Assembly: GCA_963576565.1 (NCBI GenBank) | Contig: OY755039.1 | Location: 135,759,369 to 135,823,368 of the forward strand | Source of the DNA: Aspidapion aeneum | Taxonomy: Eukaryota; Arthropoda; Insecta; Coleoptera; Brentidae | Reading direction: 5' to 3' | DNA: 64,000 nt | Shown: positions 33,290 to 44,530 of the stretch, one piece after another | Layout of the letters: every line of letters starts with the position of its first letter | Numbering within the stretch: the first letter of the stretch is position 1 | Program-made: the position numbers and the translations under genes | Notes under the pieces: model-generated | Seen by the model: only the letters and a program-made list of their open reading frames with translations | What the model was told of the DNA's origin: nothing | The model's database searches: none

Positions 33290-33893
33290 AAGCAGACCCA
33301 GGTTCGCTCGGGCTTTAGTATTTTTATTAAAAGAAATTTTCCGCAAAAGTTAAGAACACTATTTTTTATTCGAGCGCGCGGAAAACAAAAAAAAATAAAT
33401 GCATCCATGACGGATCCTAGCTAGCCTATTATCACACTTAAAGTGAAGCCATGATAATATATTAGCCTTGAAACAGTTTTTTTGTAAATATCTCAGGAAC
33501 TAAAGCTCCTACGAAGTTTTTGGTTATACCACGAATTATTGAGCAAAATATAGTCTACTATATTCCGAAAACAGTGTATTGATAAGATGCTCCGTTAAAA
33601 AGTTAGCATTTTTAAAAATTTTTAATTGTCAAAAAACTGTCATTAGCATTAATGGATTTTCACCAAATTCTCTCGGAAGAGTGTCGAACACTATTTTACC
33701 TAAAAATTTTATGAAAATCGATTCAGCGGTTTAGGAGCTATTGTGCTAGGGACAGAAATAATATACACACACACACAGACAGACATCACGACGATATTGA
33801 TAGGATAGGTCAAAATACATCCAAATAACTAATTTTTGGCGTTATCTCGTCGAAAATAATACCTTCTCTAGCCATTGCTACGCGGGCTAGGAA
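33290..33893 (+). mobile_element. Element C copy 2
   Basis: A longer copy of the element at 10590-10970. It adds 250 bases on the left that start with CAGACCCAGGTTCGCTCGGG. It has ATTTTATGAAAATCGATTC, GCGGTTTAGGAGCTATTG, an AC-rich run with CAGACAGACA, and the end palindrome CTAGCC...GGGCTAGG. Confidence 0.6.
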
Positions 33894-33984
33894 GGGAATA
33901 AAAATAAAATAATAAGAAAATGTTTATAAACCTTGACATGACCGGTTTTTGATGATAGTTTGAACAGTTAAAGACACTAAAAAA

Positions 33985-34800
33985 AGTAATATTAAGGTAC
34001 CGATAAAGCGTGCGGAAAAGTATTGCGGAATAGTAGTTGCCTCTTTTCCGCACGCAATTGCAGATGGCCAAACGACGCGATAGCGGAGTTTGGCCAGCAA
34101 TCAAGTGCGGAAAAGACACTTTACGCACGAGTTAGGTACACTATTTTTTCTATAAGCGTGAGGAAAAAACTAAAAATTAATCAGAAAATTATTTATATTC
34201 AAAACGTTTTAATCAAATCAATTATTATTATTCACATTCTAGCGGCTTCTAGAACTGACTGGGGTAGATCTTCGTCCGAAGAATCCATTGAAAATCTGAT
34301 TTTTTTGTTTGAAAAATTCAAAAGACGCTTGTATCTGCAAAATTGGCTTTGTTTTGACAGTTTGTTTGTACTTTGTTGCTATGGTGATTTAAGATGCCAA
34401 ATCTAAAACCACTAGTGTTCATTGTTGTTTGACATTGACAATGACGATATTTATACCGGGGAGGTTTAAAACTTATAATTTGAACCTATTTTACTGAAAA
34501 CTTTATTTTATCGAAAATATTGAAAATATAGCAGAATTTTAGTCAATTTGAATATTTTTAGGATATTTCGTGTGCTAGGAAAGATACAAATGTATTTTGA
34601 ACGGTCTAAATGTTATAGAACACCTCAAAATCGTAACAAATTTACTTTTCCGCACTAGTGCGGAAAAAATATTTTTCCGCACTAGTGCGGAAAAGTGGCA
34701 CTTTCCACACTAAAATGCGTGCGGAAAAGTGGACTTTTCCGCACGCTTATAGAAAAAGTACTTTTCCGCACTCAGTGACACTTTCCAGACGCTCGTAGAA
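33985..34800. repeat. Element rich in TTTTCCGCAC palindromes
   Basis: TTTTCCGCAC or its inverse GTGCGGAAAA occurs about ten times, clustered at 33998-34115 and 34645-34775. Neighbouring copies often face each other, as in TTTTCCGCACTAGTGCGGAA. Similar words occur at 47290-47415 and 52565-52590, and a variant TTTTGCGCAC at 48850-48950. An open frame of 127 codons in the middle (34023-34406) has no recognisable motif and I do not call it a gene. Confidence 0.5.
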
Positions 34801-35165
34801 AAAAATATTTTTGCATTGGGAAACAATGTGCCCAGTATATAGGTTTTTACTCACCCATGAACTTAGGGGCGCAACTAGCCAAGTTGTTTTGTGGGAGCTT
34901 GAACAATACGTAGGAAAGGCATAAACTACTATTACAGAATAGGCTGAGGCCTAACACAACCTAAGATAAAGGAAAGAATTGCAATACACAAAATGTATTA
35001 AAATTTATTTTTTACAAATTTCCACCGCAGACGATAATTTTACAAAAAAATAATTTTGTTTCCAAAGAAATGGCGCCACGTGAGATTTTTTGTAGAAATA
35101 ACAATAAAAATACCGCTGGAGGCGAAAATTTCTGAACAATTAAGTTTTTTTCGACAAAAATTACG
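34801..35165. other. Intronic, no feature recognised
   Basis: Nothing supported here. Confidence 0.4.
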
Positions 35166-35173
35166 CCACATTA

Positions 35174-35339
35174 CATGGGCGTAGTCAGGGTGGGGCAGGG
35201 TGGGACAAGGTGGCTTGTCACCTGCCACATCCTGGCTTTAGCTCATTTAGTAATACAAGTTAAAGGGGAAATAAATATTTGATTGTACATTTTTTTGCTT
35301 TTTTGCCCCACCCTGAGCGAGACCCTGACTACGCCCATG
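35174..35339. mobile_element. hAT-type MITE, 166 bases
   Basis: A perfect 8-base target duplication CCACATTA (35166-35173 and 35340-35347) flanks CATGGGCGTAGTCAGGGT ... ACCCTGACTACGCCCATG, an 18-base perfect inverted repeat. Confidence 0.85.
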
Positions 35340-35347
35340 CCACATTA

Positions 35348-36048
35348 GAAACTCTCTAATGTGTCCTATTTTCTTGCGTATAATCCCAATTAGTTGCAAA
35401 ATCATGCCCATCCCTACTTGAAAAACGCACGGCACTCAAGGCATGAATGTGCCACTCCGGCCGCGGCTCCGGCATCGTTATGCTTAATAATTATAGTTCA
35501 GGCAAGATTCGGGAAAATCATTGACTTCTATACCCTACGGGTAGACCCGGCATGGGCCAAAATTGCCATTATATCAAGCTTTTATCGCAATTGACCAAAT
35601 ACAAGTAAGAATTTAATGAGCAAAATAGGGATGAAAATAGAATTTCGGTTTGGTGAGTCCGGAAACATGCAACATCGCAAAAATATTCTATTTGCTTGTC
35701 TTGGATAAAAAAGGGCAGTGGCGGCGCAAAATAAAAATTTTGAATTCCACTAGAATTTTTTTATCAACAATTTTCTGTTTGAATAATAAATAATTCATGA
35801 ATACTTACTTGTGTGTGTTTACAAAATTCTCTTCAGTAAAAAAAAGAGTAAAAAGAATTTCTAAGCATGCTAAGTGCAGTGGATGTATTAAAATTATTGT
35901 TTTCATCTTAGAACTTTACAAATGTTGTACCTTCCAGGTAAAATATTTTCTTTCTTTGAACAAGGGTCTTCTTCAACTCTTCTTTTCTTGGGTGGACTAC
36001 AAGTTATGCTCGAGTCAGATGAAATTTCGGAACTAAAAATTTCAATTC
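35348..36048. other. Intronic, no feature recognised
   Basis: Short open frames only, none with a motif. Confidence 0.4.
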
Positions 36049-36492
36049 GAAATGGGACAACCGGGCGCCGGGCCAACTCGGCGCCACCAACAGGGCGCCA
36101 CGCCGGGCCTAATGGGCGCCGGGCCAACTCAGCGCCGGACTATTTTTTTTTTCGATAAAATGTGCAGATAAAAACAAAATAAATATGTTATTTATACAAA
36201 ACTTTCAACATCTATTAAGTCGAGTGTTGAAATTTGGTAGGTGTAGTTTTCTGCGACTTGAAACACCGCCAAGTTCCATATTCGATACATATCGATGCAT
36301 AAATAAGAAAGTCCGCCATTTTGGATCCGCCACTTTAATTTTTTTAAGGTTGTTTTTCATCTGCACATTTTATCAAGAAAAAATATTTTAGTCCGGCGCC
36401 CAGTTGGCTCGGCGTCAAGTTGGCCCGGCGCCCAGTTGGCCTGCCGCCCAGTTGGTGGCGCCGAGTTGGCGGCGCCCAGTTGTCCTAGACTG
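36049..36492. mobile_element. GGCGCC foldback element, short copy
   Basis: Both arms are runs of 14-16-base units with GGGCGCC or TCGGCGCC joined by AACT/CCAACT words (left 36055-36145, right 36392-36485, inverted). GGACAAC and GTTGTCC mark the two edges, as in the 2.6 kb copy at 41950. Just inside the arms TTTTTTTTCGATAAAATGTG is also shared. The middle (about 36160-36380) is unrelated to that of the long copy. No target duplication was found. Confidence 0.7.
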
Positions 36493-37146
36493 CAACACAT
36501 TTCAGGGGTCTGGTACGTTTTACCACCTTTCTTAAAACTACGAAGTTTTTTGAAAAATGATAATTTTAGACCATTTTATAGTGATTTCTAAAAAAAAAAT
36601 TGCGGACTATCGTTGATTTTGTTAAAAAAATTGAAATTGAAACATTCTTAAAACCCCATTAAAACCCATACAAATTGCTACACAAGAAGCATTTTCTCAT
36701 TTCAAACTGAAACAAAACGGTCCCTGACGTCTATCAGCTGTCAACAAAAACTTGAAATAACTAAGGTCACTGATCCAAATCGGGTCAGTTTTTTTGGTCC
36801 TTTTATGAAAATGCACAATTTTTAAAAAAGCATGAAATTCAAAACAAAATCAAGAAAATTATGATTCCTACATTTTTACAAATAAAAATTAGTTTAATTG
36901 AACATTATATCAATTTTTATTCCTTAAAACACTAAAAATTAATAATTATTTACTTTTTTAAAATTTATCGAAGGTCTAACTGAACAAAAGCAAACTGAAC
37001 CCATCCGTATCGAAATGAACCAAATCAAACCGAATCTAACGGTTCGGTTTGGTTCGGTTCGATTTGCTTAAACTGAACCGAACCTAACCGAATATAGCTA
37101 AACCTAACCTAAACAATCCTAGCGGAACCTAACCGAACATACTCAA
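36493..37146. other. Intronic; GGTTCGGTT-like degenerate repeats towards the right
   Basis: From about 36990 the sequence is full of irregular AACCGAAC and AACCTAAC words that become more regular and merge into the satellite that follows. Confidence 0.5.
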
Positions 37147-37587
37147 ACTGAACCAACCTAACCCAACCTAACCCAACCTAACCCAACCTAACCCAACCTA
37201 ACCCAACCTAACCCAACCTAACCCAACCTAACCCAACCTAACCCAACCTAACCCAACCTAACCCAACCTAACCCAACCCAGCCCAACCTAACCCAACCTA
37301 ACCCAACCTAACCCAACCTAACCCAACCTAACCCAACCTAACCCAACCTAACCCAACCTAACCCAACCTAACCCAACCTAACCCAACCTAACCCAACCTA
37401 ACCCAACCTAACCCAACCTAACCCAACCTAACCCAACCTAACCCAACCTAACCCAACCTAACCCAACCTAACCCAACCTAACCCAACCTAACCCAACCTA
37501 ACCCAACCTAACCCAACCTAACCCAACCTAACCCAACCTAACCCAACCCAGCCCAACCTAACCCAACCTAACCCAACCTAACCAAAC
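37147..37587. repeat. 10-base satellite, CCAACCTAAC units (TTAGGTTGGG on minus strand)
   Basis: About 44 nearly perfect 10-base units. The minus-strand unit is TTAGG plus TTGGG; TTAGG is the ancestral insect telomere repeat. The only interior variants seen are two identical ACCCAACCCAGCCCAACCTA blocks at 37271-37290 and 37541-37560, exactly 270 bases apart. The edges decay into CTAACCGAAC-like words on the left and AAACCTAACCTACC on the right. Confidence 0.95.
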
Positions 37588-38892
37588 CTAACCTACCTAT
37601 TGTTAATAAATATAGTAAAAGTTGTTAGGTTTATGTCCAGGGGGTAACCATTGTCCATAATCGTCGGAAATCGAGTTAGGATTAGTGTATGCGACCATAA
37701 ACATTGAGTGGCGAGTGAGTTCATATGGTCTTCAATTTTTTTAGGGAAATTTTTCAAAATCTTTTTTTGCGCACTCTGGGCACCCTAATAAACCGTAATC
37801 TGGTCACCCTAATCCATCGCAATCAAAGAAAATGGGTAATCGAAGTGTCACAAATTTTTTGTTGGTTTCTATTCTTCTTTTATATTATGTAGGACAAAAT
37901 TATTAATTAAACTAAGTGACCTTATTAAGTAAGACAGCATGATAGTCAAATGACATTAGAAGGACATAAACATATGATACCGGCCTGTAGACCGGTCGCG
38001 GTGGTCATATAATAATAAATATATACTTTCGCGATGAAAGACCAAAATTTAACTTAAAATATAGATCAGTGTGTGTAACAATTCATCAAGATGTATGAAA
38101 CTCGACCGTGACATGTCAAAAGTTTGGTTCGAAAAAACAAAAACAACTGGATAAAAATCGGTATGTAAGAATTTAAAAAGAAATCATTTTTAAGAAAATC
38201 AAATACTTTTTGTTAATTTTCATGCAATGCAAAAAAAAGTGCGGGGAAGTGACACTTTCTGAATCAAAATGTGTGAGGGTAAAATCGCACGGTCGCAGAA
38301 AAAACTATCTATCGTGACGCTACTGAACTTTCTCGTGTTTTAGGAAAAACTATCTGTCAAGACGACTTACCCATGAAATGTTGTTTTTTTATGGATTTTT
38401 TTTCTTCTTTTGCACAAAAAACAATTTTGGACCATGTTTAAACTCAAATAGTTACTTCTAAACTTGTTTTTAAACGTTTTAAGATTTCTTTTTGTAGTAT
38501 TCCCGCACAAAATTCAAAAAAAATCATTTCCGTACTTAGACCACATTGTCTATCAGTTTTCCCTGTATACACGGACTAACAGGTAGAATCACTCAAAATA
38601 CGGCAGGTGGATTAAAGGTAGCCAGCTGCTTTTCTGTCGCACTTATGCCGTCAGTGTGAAAGAGATAAAAGTACCCTTATATTATCTAGGGTATTATTAG
38701 CATGCAAAATCACCCTATCTTTGTCCGTTTCACATGTTCAATAATGTCTATCTCTGTTTTTATTGTAAAAGAAATACCCGACCATAGGAACCAAATTGGA
38801 TAGGGTCAATAAAAAATGCCTTGTCTTTCCGTCTCTAACGCCCTTATAGGGCGTTATACAACTCAATGGGGAAAATCCACTTTCTAGAAGCA
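37588..38892. other. Intronic, gene-free
   Basis: No gene was found. A patch at 38230-38300 (GTGCGGGGAAGTGACACTTT) looks like a decayed relative of the TTTTCCGCAC family. Confidence 0.4.
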
Positions 38893-38894
38893 TT

Positions 38895-41225
38895 TTATAT
38901 TACTTTTTGGCAAATGGGCAATTCCCCCTATCTTGACCCCGCTGAACCCGAATATCCCTGTTGCCAACTCGAAATATTGACAGGGGCTGAGATATTCATG
39001 ATGGCGGCCAAAATGGCGGCGCAATTTTAAATTGCTGCTGGAAAGCCCAAATTGTCACAGGTGTACATTCAAAATATATATTTGTATAATTAAAAAATAA
39101 TAACCTATTATTATTTTTTTTAAATGGCTGCAAAAACCTCCAAAAACTCCCCCAGACCCCCCAAAATCTGAAAGTTTGAGGTTTTTTCAAATTTTCCTAA
39201 AAACTAAGCTTTTAAGAGAAAAATGTACAATATACTTTATTGTAGACAATAAAATTACCTTTTCAACATGGTATAACTTAATAAAGTGAGACAAATATAC
39301 TCAATAAAATTTTCTTCAAAATGACGTATAAAATGGTTAAAACGGTTTTATAAATAAAACTTCAGGGGCATCCGTATATTAAATTAATTTTGAAAAAACA
39401 GAAAATAAACCATTTTTGTTACACGTTTTATCTAATTTTCTCAAAAACTAAGCTTAACATGAAAAAACTTGTTCTACACTTTTTTGTAGACAGGGAAATT
39501 CCCTTTTTAAAAATATGAAACTCGGTGGGGTTTAACTTATAGCAAACTCTCCAGCGACGTCCGTCAATGGGGGTGATTTCAACAAATCATTAAAAAAAAC
39601 ATGTTTTTCATACGTTTTATTATATTTTCTTAAAAACCAAGCTCTTTATCAAAAAATGTGTTCTATACTTCGTCATAGCCAATAAAATTTCATTTCAAAC
39701 GATGTATAACAAAGTGAAAGTTATTTTATATTTACCGCTCCAGTGGTGTTCTTAATTTAAAGAAATTATTTAAAATCAATCCAAACTAATCAATTTTGTG
39801 TCTTATTAGCTTTTCCGTGAATAATAAAGAGCGGCGGATAAAAGGTCGAAAGTATAAAAGGTCGAAAGTACAAAAGGTCGAAAAAATAAGGTCGAAAGTA
39901 CAAAAGGTCGAAAATACAAAAGGTCGAAAGTACAAAAGGTAAAAAAACAAAAGGTCGAAAGTACAAAAGGTCGAAAGTACAAAAGATTGAAAGTACAAAA
40001 GATCGAAAGTACGGCCGCGGGTCCACATCGACTGGACACGTCAATTCGACTTGATACGGTAAATTTGTATTTTGTTTTGTCGATTTTTTTTCGACCTTTT
40101 GTACTTTCGACCTTTTATGGCTTCGGCGGCGGGCCCGATAATAAAATGTCCTTTTAAACAGTGTATCACAAAATGTGACCCATAGTATAGAAAACTCTCC
40201 AGGGGCCTGTTCATAAATTGCATAAGTATAAGGCAAAAAAAATATCAAACTCTTCCTAACAGGTTGACAGGTTGGTTGTTAATCCCAATGAGTACCTAAT
40301 TATGTTTATGCCCCCCCCCCCCCAACCGCTGCATAAGATTCACCACTTTATTTTTAGTTCCATATGCTTAAAAAAATAACCAAAAACACCTGTGTCAAAG
40401 TTACTACTGTTACTTTCTGCACAAAAATATTGCTTAGGGGGACCATGGCCCCTATGCCCCCTCCCCTTATAACCACTGGTGTTTTTTTGCTTTAAAGGAC
40501 TTATTTAGATAAATCAAAATATATAATCTAATCAAAAAACAGTTTATTTTAATTTGGAAACATTTTATTTTAGTAGGTATAAATTACGAACCTTTTTGAA
40601 GTATTTATCATAACATTAACCTCACTTTGTAATATATCATTTAAAAAGAAATTGTCTTATCCTCAATAAAGAATAAAAGCACATTTTTTTCTGAAAATCT
40701 TAGAAAAGATATTTAAATATGCAAGAGAAACTGATTATTTCAGTTATTTTTGAAAATAAGTTTATATTAGTACGCCCCTGAAGCCTTAAATATGGCAACA
40801 ACCCGACATTTTAATAAAGTTTTTAAAAAAAATATTATGTTCTACAATAAAGTATACCGCATATTTTTTCCTAAAAAGTGTAGTTTTTGAGAAAATTTTG
40901 AAAAACCTATAATAAACATGTTTTTTCTAAATAATCCCAATTTACGTACGCCACTGAAGAGCTACTTGCTTTTCCTAACCTTATTGGCCAATACATCGTT
41001 GGAAAGGGAATTTTATTCTCCACAAAAAACTGTTCTTTGCAATTTTTGATAAAAAGGTTAGTTTTCGAGAAAATTGCATAAAACTGAAAATAAAACAGGT
41101 TTTTGGGGGGTTGGGGGAGATTTTCTCCGTCCCTGTCAATTTTTCTAGTTAACAACAGAGATATTCGGGTTCAGCGGGGTCAAATTAGGGGCAAATGGTC
41201 TGTTGCCAAAAAGTAATATGATTTG
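38895..41225. mobile_element. Composite TIR element with degenerate 190-base units
   Basis: The ends are inverted: TTACTTTTTGGCAA, TTGACCCCGCTGAACCCGAA and TATCCCTGTTG on the left (38908-38962) are mirrored on the right (41158-41216). Inside, segments of about 190 bases with TTTTCTCAAAAACTAAGCTT, a TGTTCTACACTTTWTTGTAGAC-type block and CTCCAGNGGNGT repeat in degenerate form at 39180-39780, and relatives appear inverted at 40800-41110. A foldback element sits in the middle. Confidence 0.5.
39833..40135. mobile_element. Foldback-like element with AAAGTACAAAAGGTCG arms
   Basis: The left arm (39833-40010) has about eleven 14-16-base units, AAAGTACAAAAGGTCG or shorter. The right arm (40081-40119) has two to three in the opposite orientation (CGACCTTTTGTACTTTCGAC). 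GGCGG-type words lie just outside each arm. Both strands stay open as low-complexity frames, which I do not read as genes. Confidence 0.6.
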
Positions 41226-41456
41226 CCTGATATGAAAGCCTTTTAAAATAATATGCTCTGACTATTATTTAGATGATTGAAAAACTCGATCCTCTATCTG
41301 TCTTCAAAATGGTTTAATTAGATTCGACGGGACATATCTGTCCCGAACGGCAGGGAACGTATTAAGTTTACATGTGAGCAATGCCATGACATAATCTTGT
41401 CCGGATTCCATTCCACTCCAAGTTTTTATAATCAACTTAAATTTTATTTCTTTTAG

Positions 41457-41789
41457 TCTCGTTTTGGAGCTGTTATAATCGCCTGCGACCTTCTAACAAG
41501 TGAACAAGAAAAACTTGTGGTGACTTTAGTGAACCAACAAGCAGTCTTCGATTACGACTCAACCGAGTTTAAGCAACTTCAGGAGTTTTGTGAAATTATG
41601 AAATATCGAAAAATCAGATTTAAAGTTGGGAATATTTTTGAATTAAAAGGAAGCCTGATATTGCAAATTATTAATCTCAGCTTGACGTATTTCGTAGCAG
41701 TCGTTCAGTTTACTCCTGCCACGTATTTTGCTGCTTTCTCTCTTGCAGATAATGCTATTCATAATGAGACATCCTTAAAACATTTATAG
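41457..41789 (+). CDS. Gustatory-receptor-like protein, last exon
   Basis: It follows the acceptor TTTATTTCTTTTAG and reads 110 codons to a TAG at 41787. It gives residues 247-356 when joined to the exon at 29829-30566. It begins SRFGAVIIACDLLTSEQEKL, the family's sixth membrane segment followed by CD..t.E. It ends with FKVGNIFELKGSLILQIINL and then T323-Y-F-V-A-V-V-Q-F331, the TYxxxxxQF signature of insect gustatory receptors. Twenty-five residues after QF is slightly longer than usual. The foldback element 160 bases downstream may cut its 3' untranslated region. Confidence 0.75.
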   Translation, partial: SRFGAVIIACDLLTSEQEKLVVTLVNQQAVFDYDSTEFKQLQEFCEIMKYRKIRFKVGNIFELKGSLILQIINLSLTYFVAVVQFTPATYFAAFSLADNAIHNETSLKHL

Positions 41790-41949
41790 GTGTCAAAATT
41801 CCACGGATTTCTTAATCTCAAAATGGATAGATGCCCCATTTCCGTGAGCAGCACGGTTTTTTTTTGGGTTTGTGCTGTTTGCAATACAGAAATATAAGCA
41901 GTACGTTATTTTTTGACAAGCTGGACTTATGTTCGTTATGCTTGGACAC

Positions 41950-44520
41950 CGGTCTAGGACAACTGGGCGCCGCCAACTGGGCGCCGCCAACTCGGCGCCG
42001 CCAACTGGGCGCCGGGCCAACTGGGCGCCGGGCCAACTCGGCGCCGCCAACTGGGCGCCGGCCAACTCGGCGCCGGACTAATTTTTTTTTTTTGATAAAA
42101 TGTGTAGATTAAAAATAAAATATTTTATTTATATAAAAACATCTTTAAAAAATCCTTTACTAACTAACTATCTATCAAATCTTGTGAAGCGTTTTTAACA
42201 CACTTCCCATTATCCGATTTGGATGAAATTTGGTACACACGTAGTGGTCCCATGACAATACAACATTAAGAAAAAAATATCCTACCACCCCTACCCCCAC
42301 CCCTTCTATAGAAAAATGTGTTTTTGACACACTTCCCGTTATCCGATTTGGATAAAATTTGGTATACACATAGTGGTCCGATGATAATACAACAATAATA
42401 AAAAAATATCCTCCCACCCCTACCCCCACCCCCTTCCATAGAAAAATTTGTTTTTGACACACATCCCGTTATCCGATTTGGATGAAATTTGGTATACATA
42501 TAGTGATCCGATGACAATATAATATTAAGAAAAAAATATCCTCCCACCTCTACCCCCACCCACTTTCATAGAAAAATTAATTTTTGACACACTTCCCATT
42601 ATTCGATTTGGGTGAAACTTGGTATTCACATAGTGGTCTGATGACAATACAACATTAAGAAAAAATAACCTCTCACCCCTACCCCCACCCCTTCTATAGA
42701 AAAATGTGTTTTTGACTCACTTCCCATAATCCGATTTGGATGAAATTTGGTATTTACATAGTAGTCCGATGATAATACAACATTAAAAAAATATCCTCCC
42801 ACCCCTACCCCCACCCCCTTCCATAGAAAATGAGTTTTTGACACCCTTCCCATTATCCGATTTGGATGAAATTTGGTATACATATAGTAGTCCGATGACA
42901 ATACAACACTGAAAAAAAAAATCCTACCACTCCTACCCCCACCCTCATCTATAGAAAAATGCGTTTTTGATACACTTCCCATTATCCGATTTGGATGAAA
43001 TTTGGTATACATATAGTGATCCGATGACAATATAATATTAAGAAAAAAATATCCTCCCACCTCTACCCCCACCCACTTTCATAGAAAAATTAATTTTTGA
43101 CACACTTCCCATTATCCGATTTGGATGAAACTTGGTATTCACATAGTGGTCTGATGACAATACAACATTAAGAAAAAATAACCTCCCACCCCTACCCCCA
43201 CCCCTTCTATAGAAAAATGTGTTTTTGACACACTTCCCGTTATCCGATTTGGATAAAATTTGGTATACACATAGTGGTACGATGATAATACAACAATAAT
43301 AAAAAAATATCCTCCCACCCCTACCCCCACCCCCTTCCATAGAAAAATTTGTTTTTGACACACATCCCGTTATCCGATTTGGATGAAATTTGGTATACAT
43401 ATAGTGATCCGATGACAATATAATATTAAGAAAAAAATATCCTCCCACCTCTACCCCCCACCCACTTTCATAAAAAAATTAATTTTTGTCATACTACCCA
43501 TTATCCGATTTGGATGAAACTTGGTATTCACATAGTGGTCTGATGACAATACAACATTAGGAAAAAATAACCTCCCACCCCTACCCCCACCCCTATAGGG
43601 ATCGATTTATAATAAATTTAGAACTTTGTGGTGTTTAACGTCGCTGAACATGATTTTTTTACTCTTTTTAAAAAAATCATCTAAATCGGATAATGGGAAG
43701 TGTGTCAAAAACACATTTTTCTATAGAAGGGGTGGGGGTAGGGGTGGGAGGTTATTTTTTCTTAATGTTGTATTGTCATCAGACCACTATGTGAATACCA
43801 AGTTTCATCCAAATCGGATAATGGGAAGTGTGTCAAAAATTAATTTTTCTATGAAAGTGGGTGGGGGTAGAGGTGGCAGGATATTTTTTTCTTAATATTA
43901 TATTGTCATCGGATCACTATATGTATACCAAATTTCATCCAAATCGGATAACGGGATGTGTGTCAAAAACAAATTTTTCTATGGAAGGGGGTGGGGGTAG
44001 GGGTGGGAGGATATTTTTTATTATTGTTGTATTATCATCGGACCACTATGTGTATACCAAATTTTATCCAAATCGGATAACGGGAAGTGTGTCAAAAACA
44101 CATTTTTCTATAGAAGGGGTGGGGGTAGGGGTGGGAGGTTATTTTTTTCTTAATGTTGTATTGTCATGGGACCACTACGTGTGTACCAAATTTCATCCAA
44201 ATCGGATAATGGGAAGTGTGTCAAAAACGCTTCACAAGATTTGATAGACAGTTAGACAGAACATCTGAAGCTAAATAAAAGCTTGTAAAAAATTGCGTAG
44301 GATTTTTTAAAGATGTTTTTATATAAATAATATATTTTATTTTTCATCTACACATTTTGTCAAAAAAAAATTTTTTTAGTCCGGCGCCGAGTTGGCCGGC
44401 GCCCAGTTGGCGGCGCCGAGTTGGCCCGGCGCCCAGTTGGCCCGGCGCCCAGTTGGCGGCGCCGAGTTGGCGGCGCCCAGTTGGCGGCGCCGAGTTGGCG
44501 GCGCCCAGTTGTCCCATTCC
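41950..44520. mobile_element. GGCGCC foldback element, long copy, 2.57 kb
   Basis: GCTTGGACAC is present directly on both sides (41940-41949 and 44521-44530), a candidate 10-base target duplication. The outermost part is CGGTCTAGGACAACTGGGCG on the left and CAGTTGTCCCATTCC on the right. Next come arms of alternating ACTGGGCGCC and ACTCGGCGCC units (41958-42080 and 44380-44516), then shared AT-rich arms (TTGATAAAATGTGTAGAT and its inverse), then 128-base tandem units facing outward in opposite orientations. The centre of symmetry is near 43600-43690. No protein-coding gene is inside. Confidence 0.8.
42175..44265. repeat. 128-base tandem family D, two inverted arrays
   Basis: Units carry TTTCATCCAAATCGGATAAT, GTGTGTCAAAAACGCATTTT, TAGAAGGGGTGGGGGTAGGG and CATCGGACCACTATATGTAT. 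About 11 units point one way in the left array (42175-43600) and about five the other way in the right array (43685-44250). Order and variants suggest the left array gained an internal block of units by duplication. Both arrays are open in several frames; the unit length is not a multiple of three, so these frames are by-products. Confidence 0.85.
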
Positions 44521-44530
44521 GCTTGGACAC

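Larger units (their letters stand above)
30567..41456 (+). other. Putative receptor intron, 10.9 kb, filled with repeats
   Basis: It is bounded by GTAAGA and a good acceptor TTTATTTCTTTTAG ending at 41456, both in phase 0. It contains element A copies 5 and 6, element C copy 2, several MITEs, two foldback elements, a 10-base satellite and a 2.3 kb composite repeat. No further exon of the receptor type was recognised inside. Confidence 0.5.

Noticed and set aside
34023..34406. 127-codon frame inside the TTTTCCGCAC element
   Set aside because: It has no recognisable motif or conserved block and begins within the palindromic words; a chance frame is the simpler explanation.
37147..37587. Reading the 10-base satellite as a true chromosome end
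   Set aside because: Ordinary repeat-bearing sequence and a receptor exon lie on both sides, and both edges of the array decay gradually.
39786..40248. Frames with FRPFVLSTFCTFDL repeats
   Set aside because: They come from the AAAGTACAAAAGGTCG array and are open in three frames at once, so they are low-complexity by-products.
41793..42112. Ala/Arg/Pro-rich frames over the GGCGCC arms, also at 35903-36158 and 44344-44693
   Set aside because: They arise from the GGCGCC repeats of the foldback arms, on both strands.
42175..44265. Several 75-148-codon frames with a repeating TKFHPNRIMGSVSKTHF peptide, also at 55589-56500
   Set aside because: The 128-base unit is not a multiple of three, frames rotate between units, and open frames occur on both orientations of the palindrome. 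They are by-products of the tandem DNA repeat.
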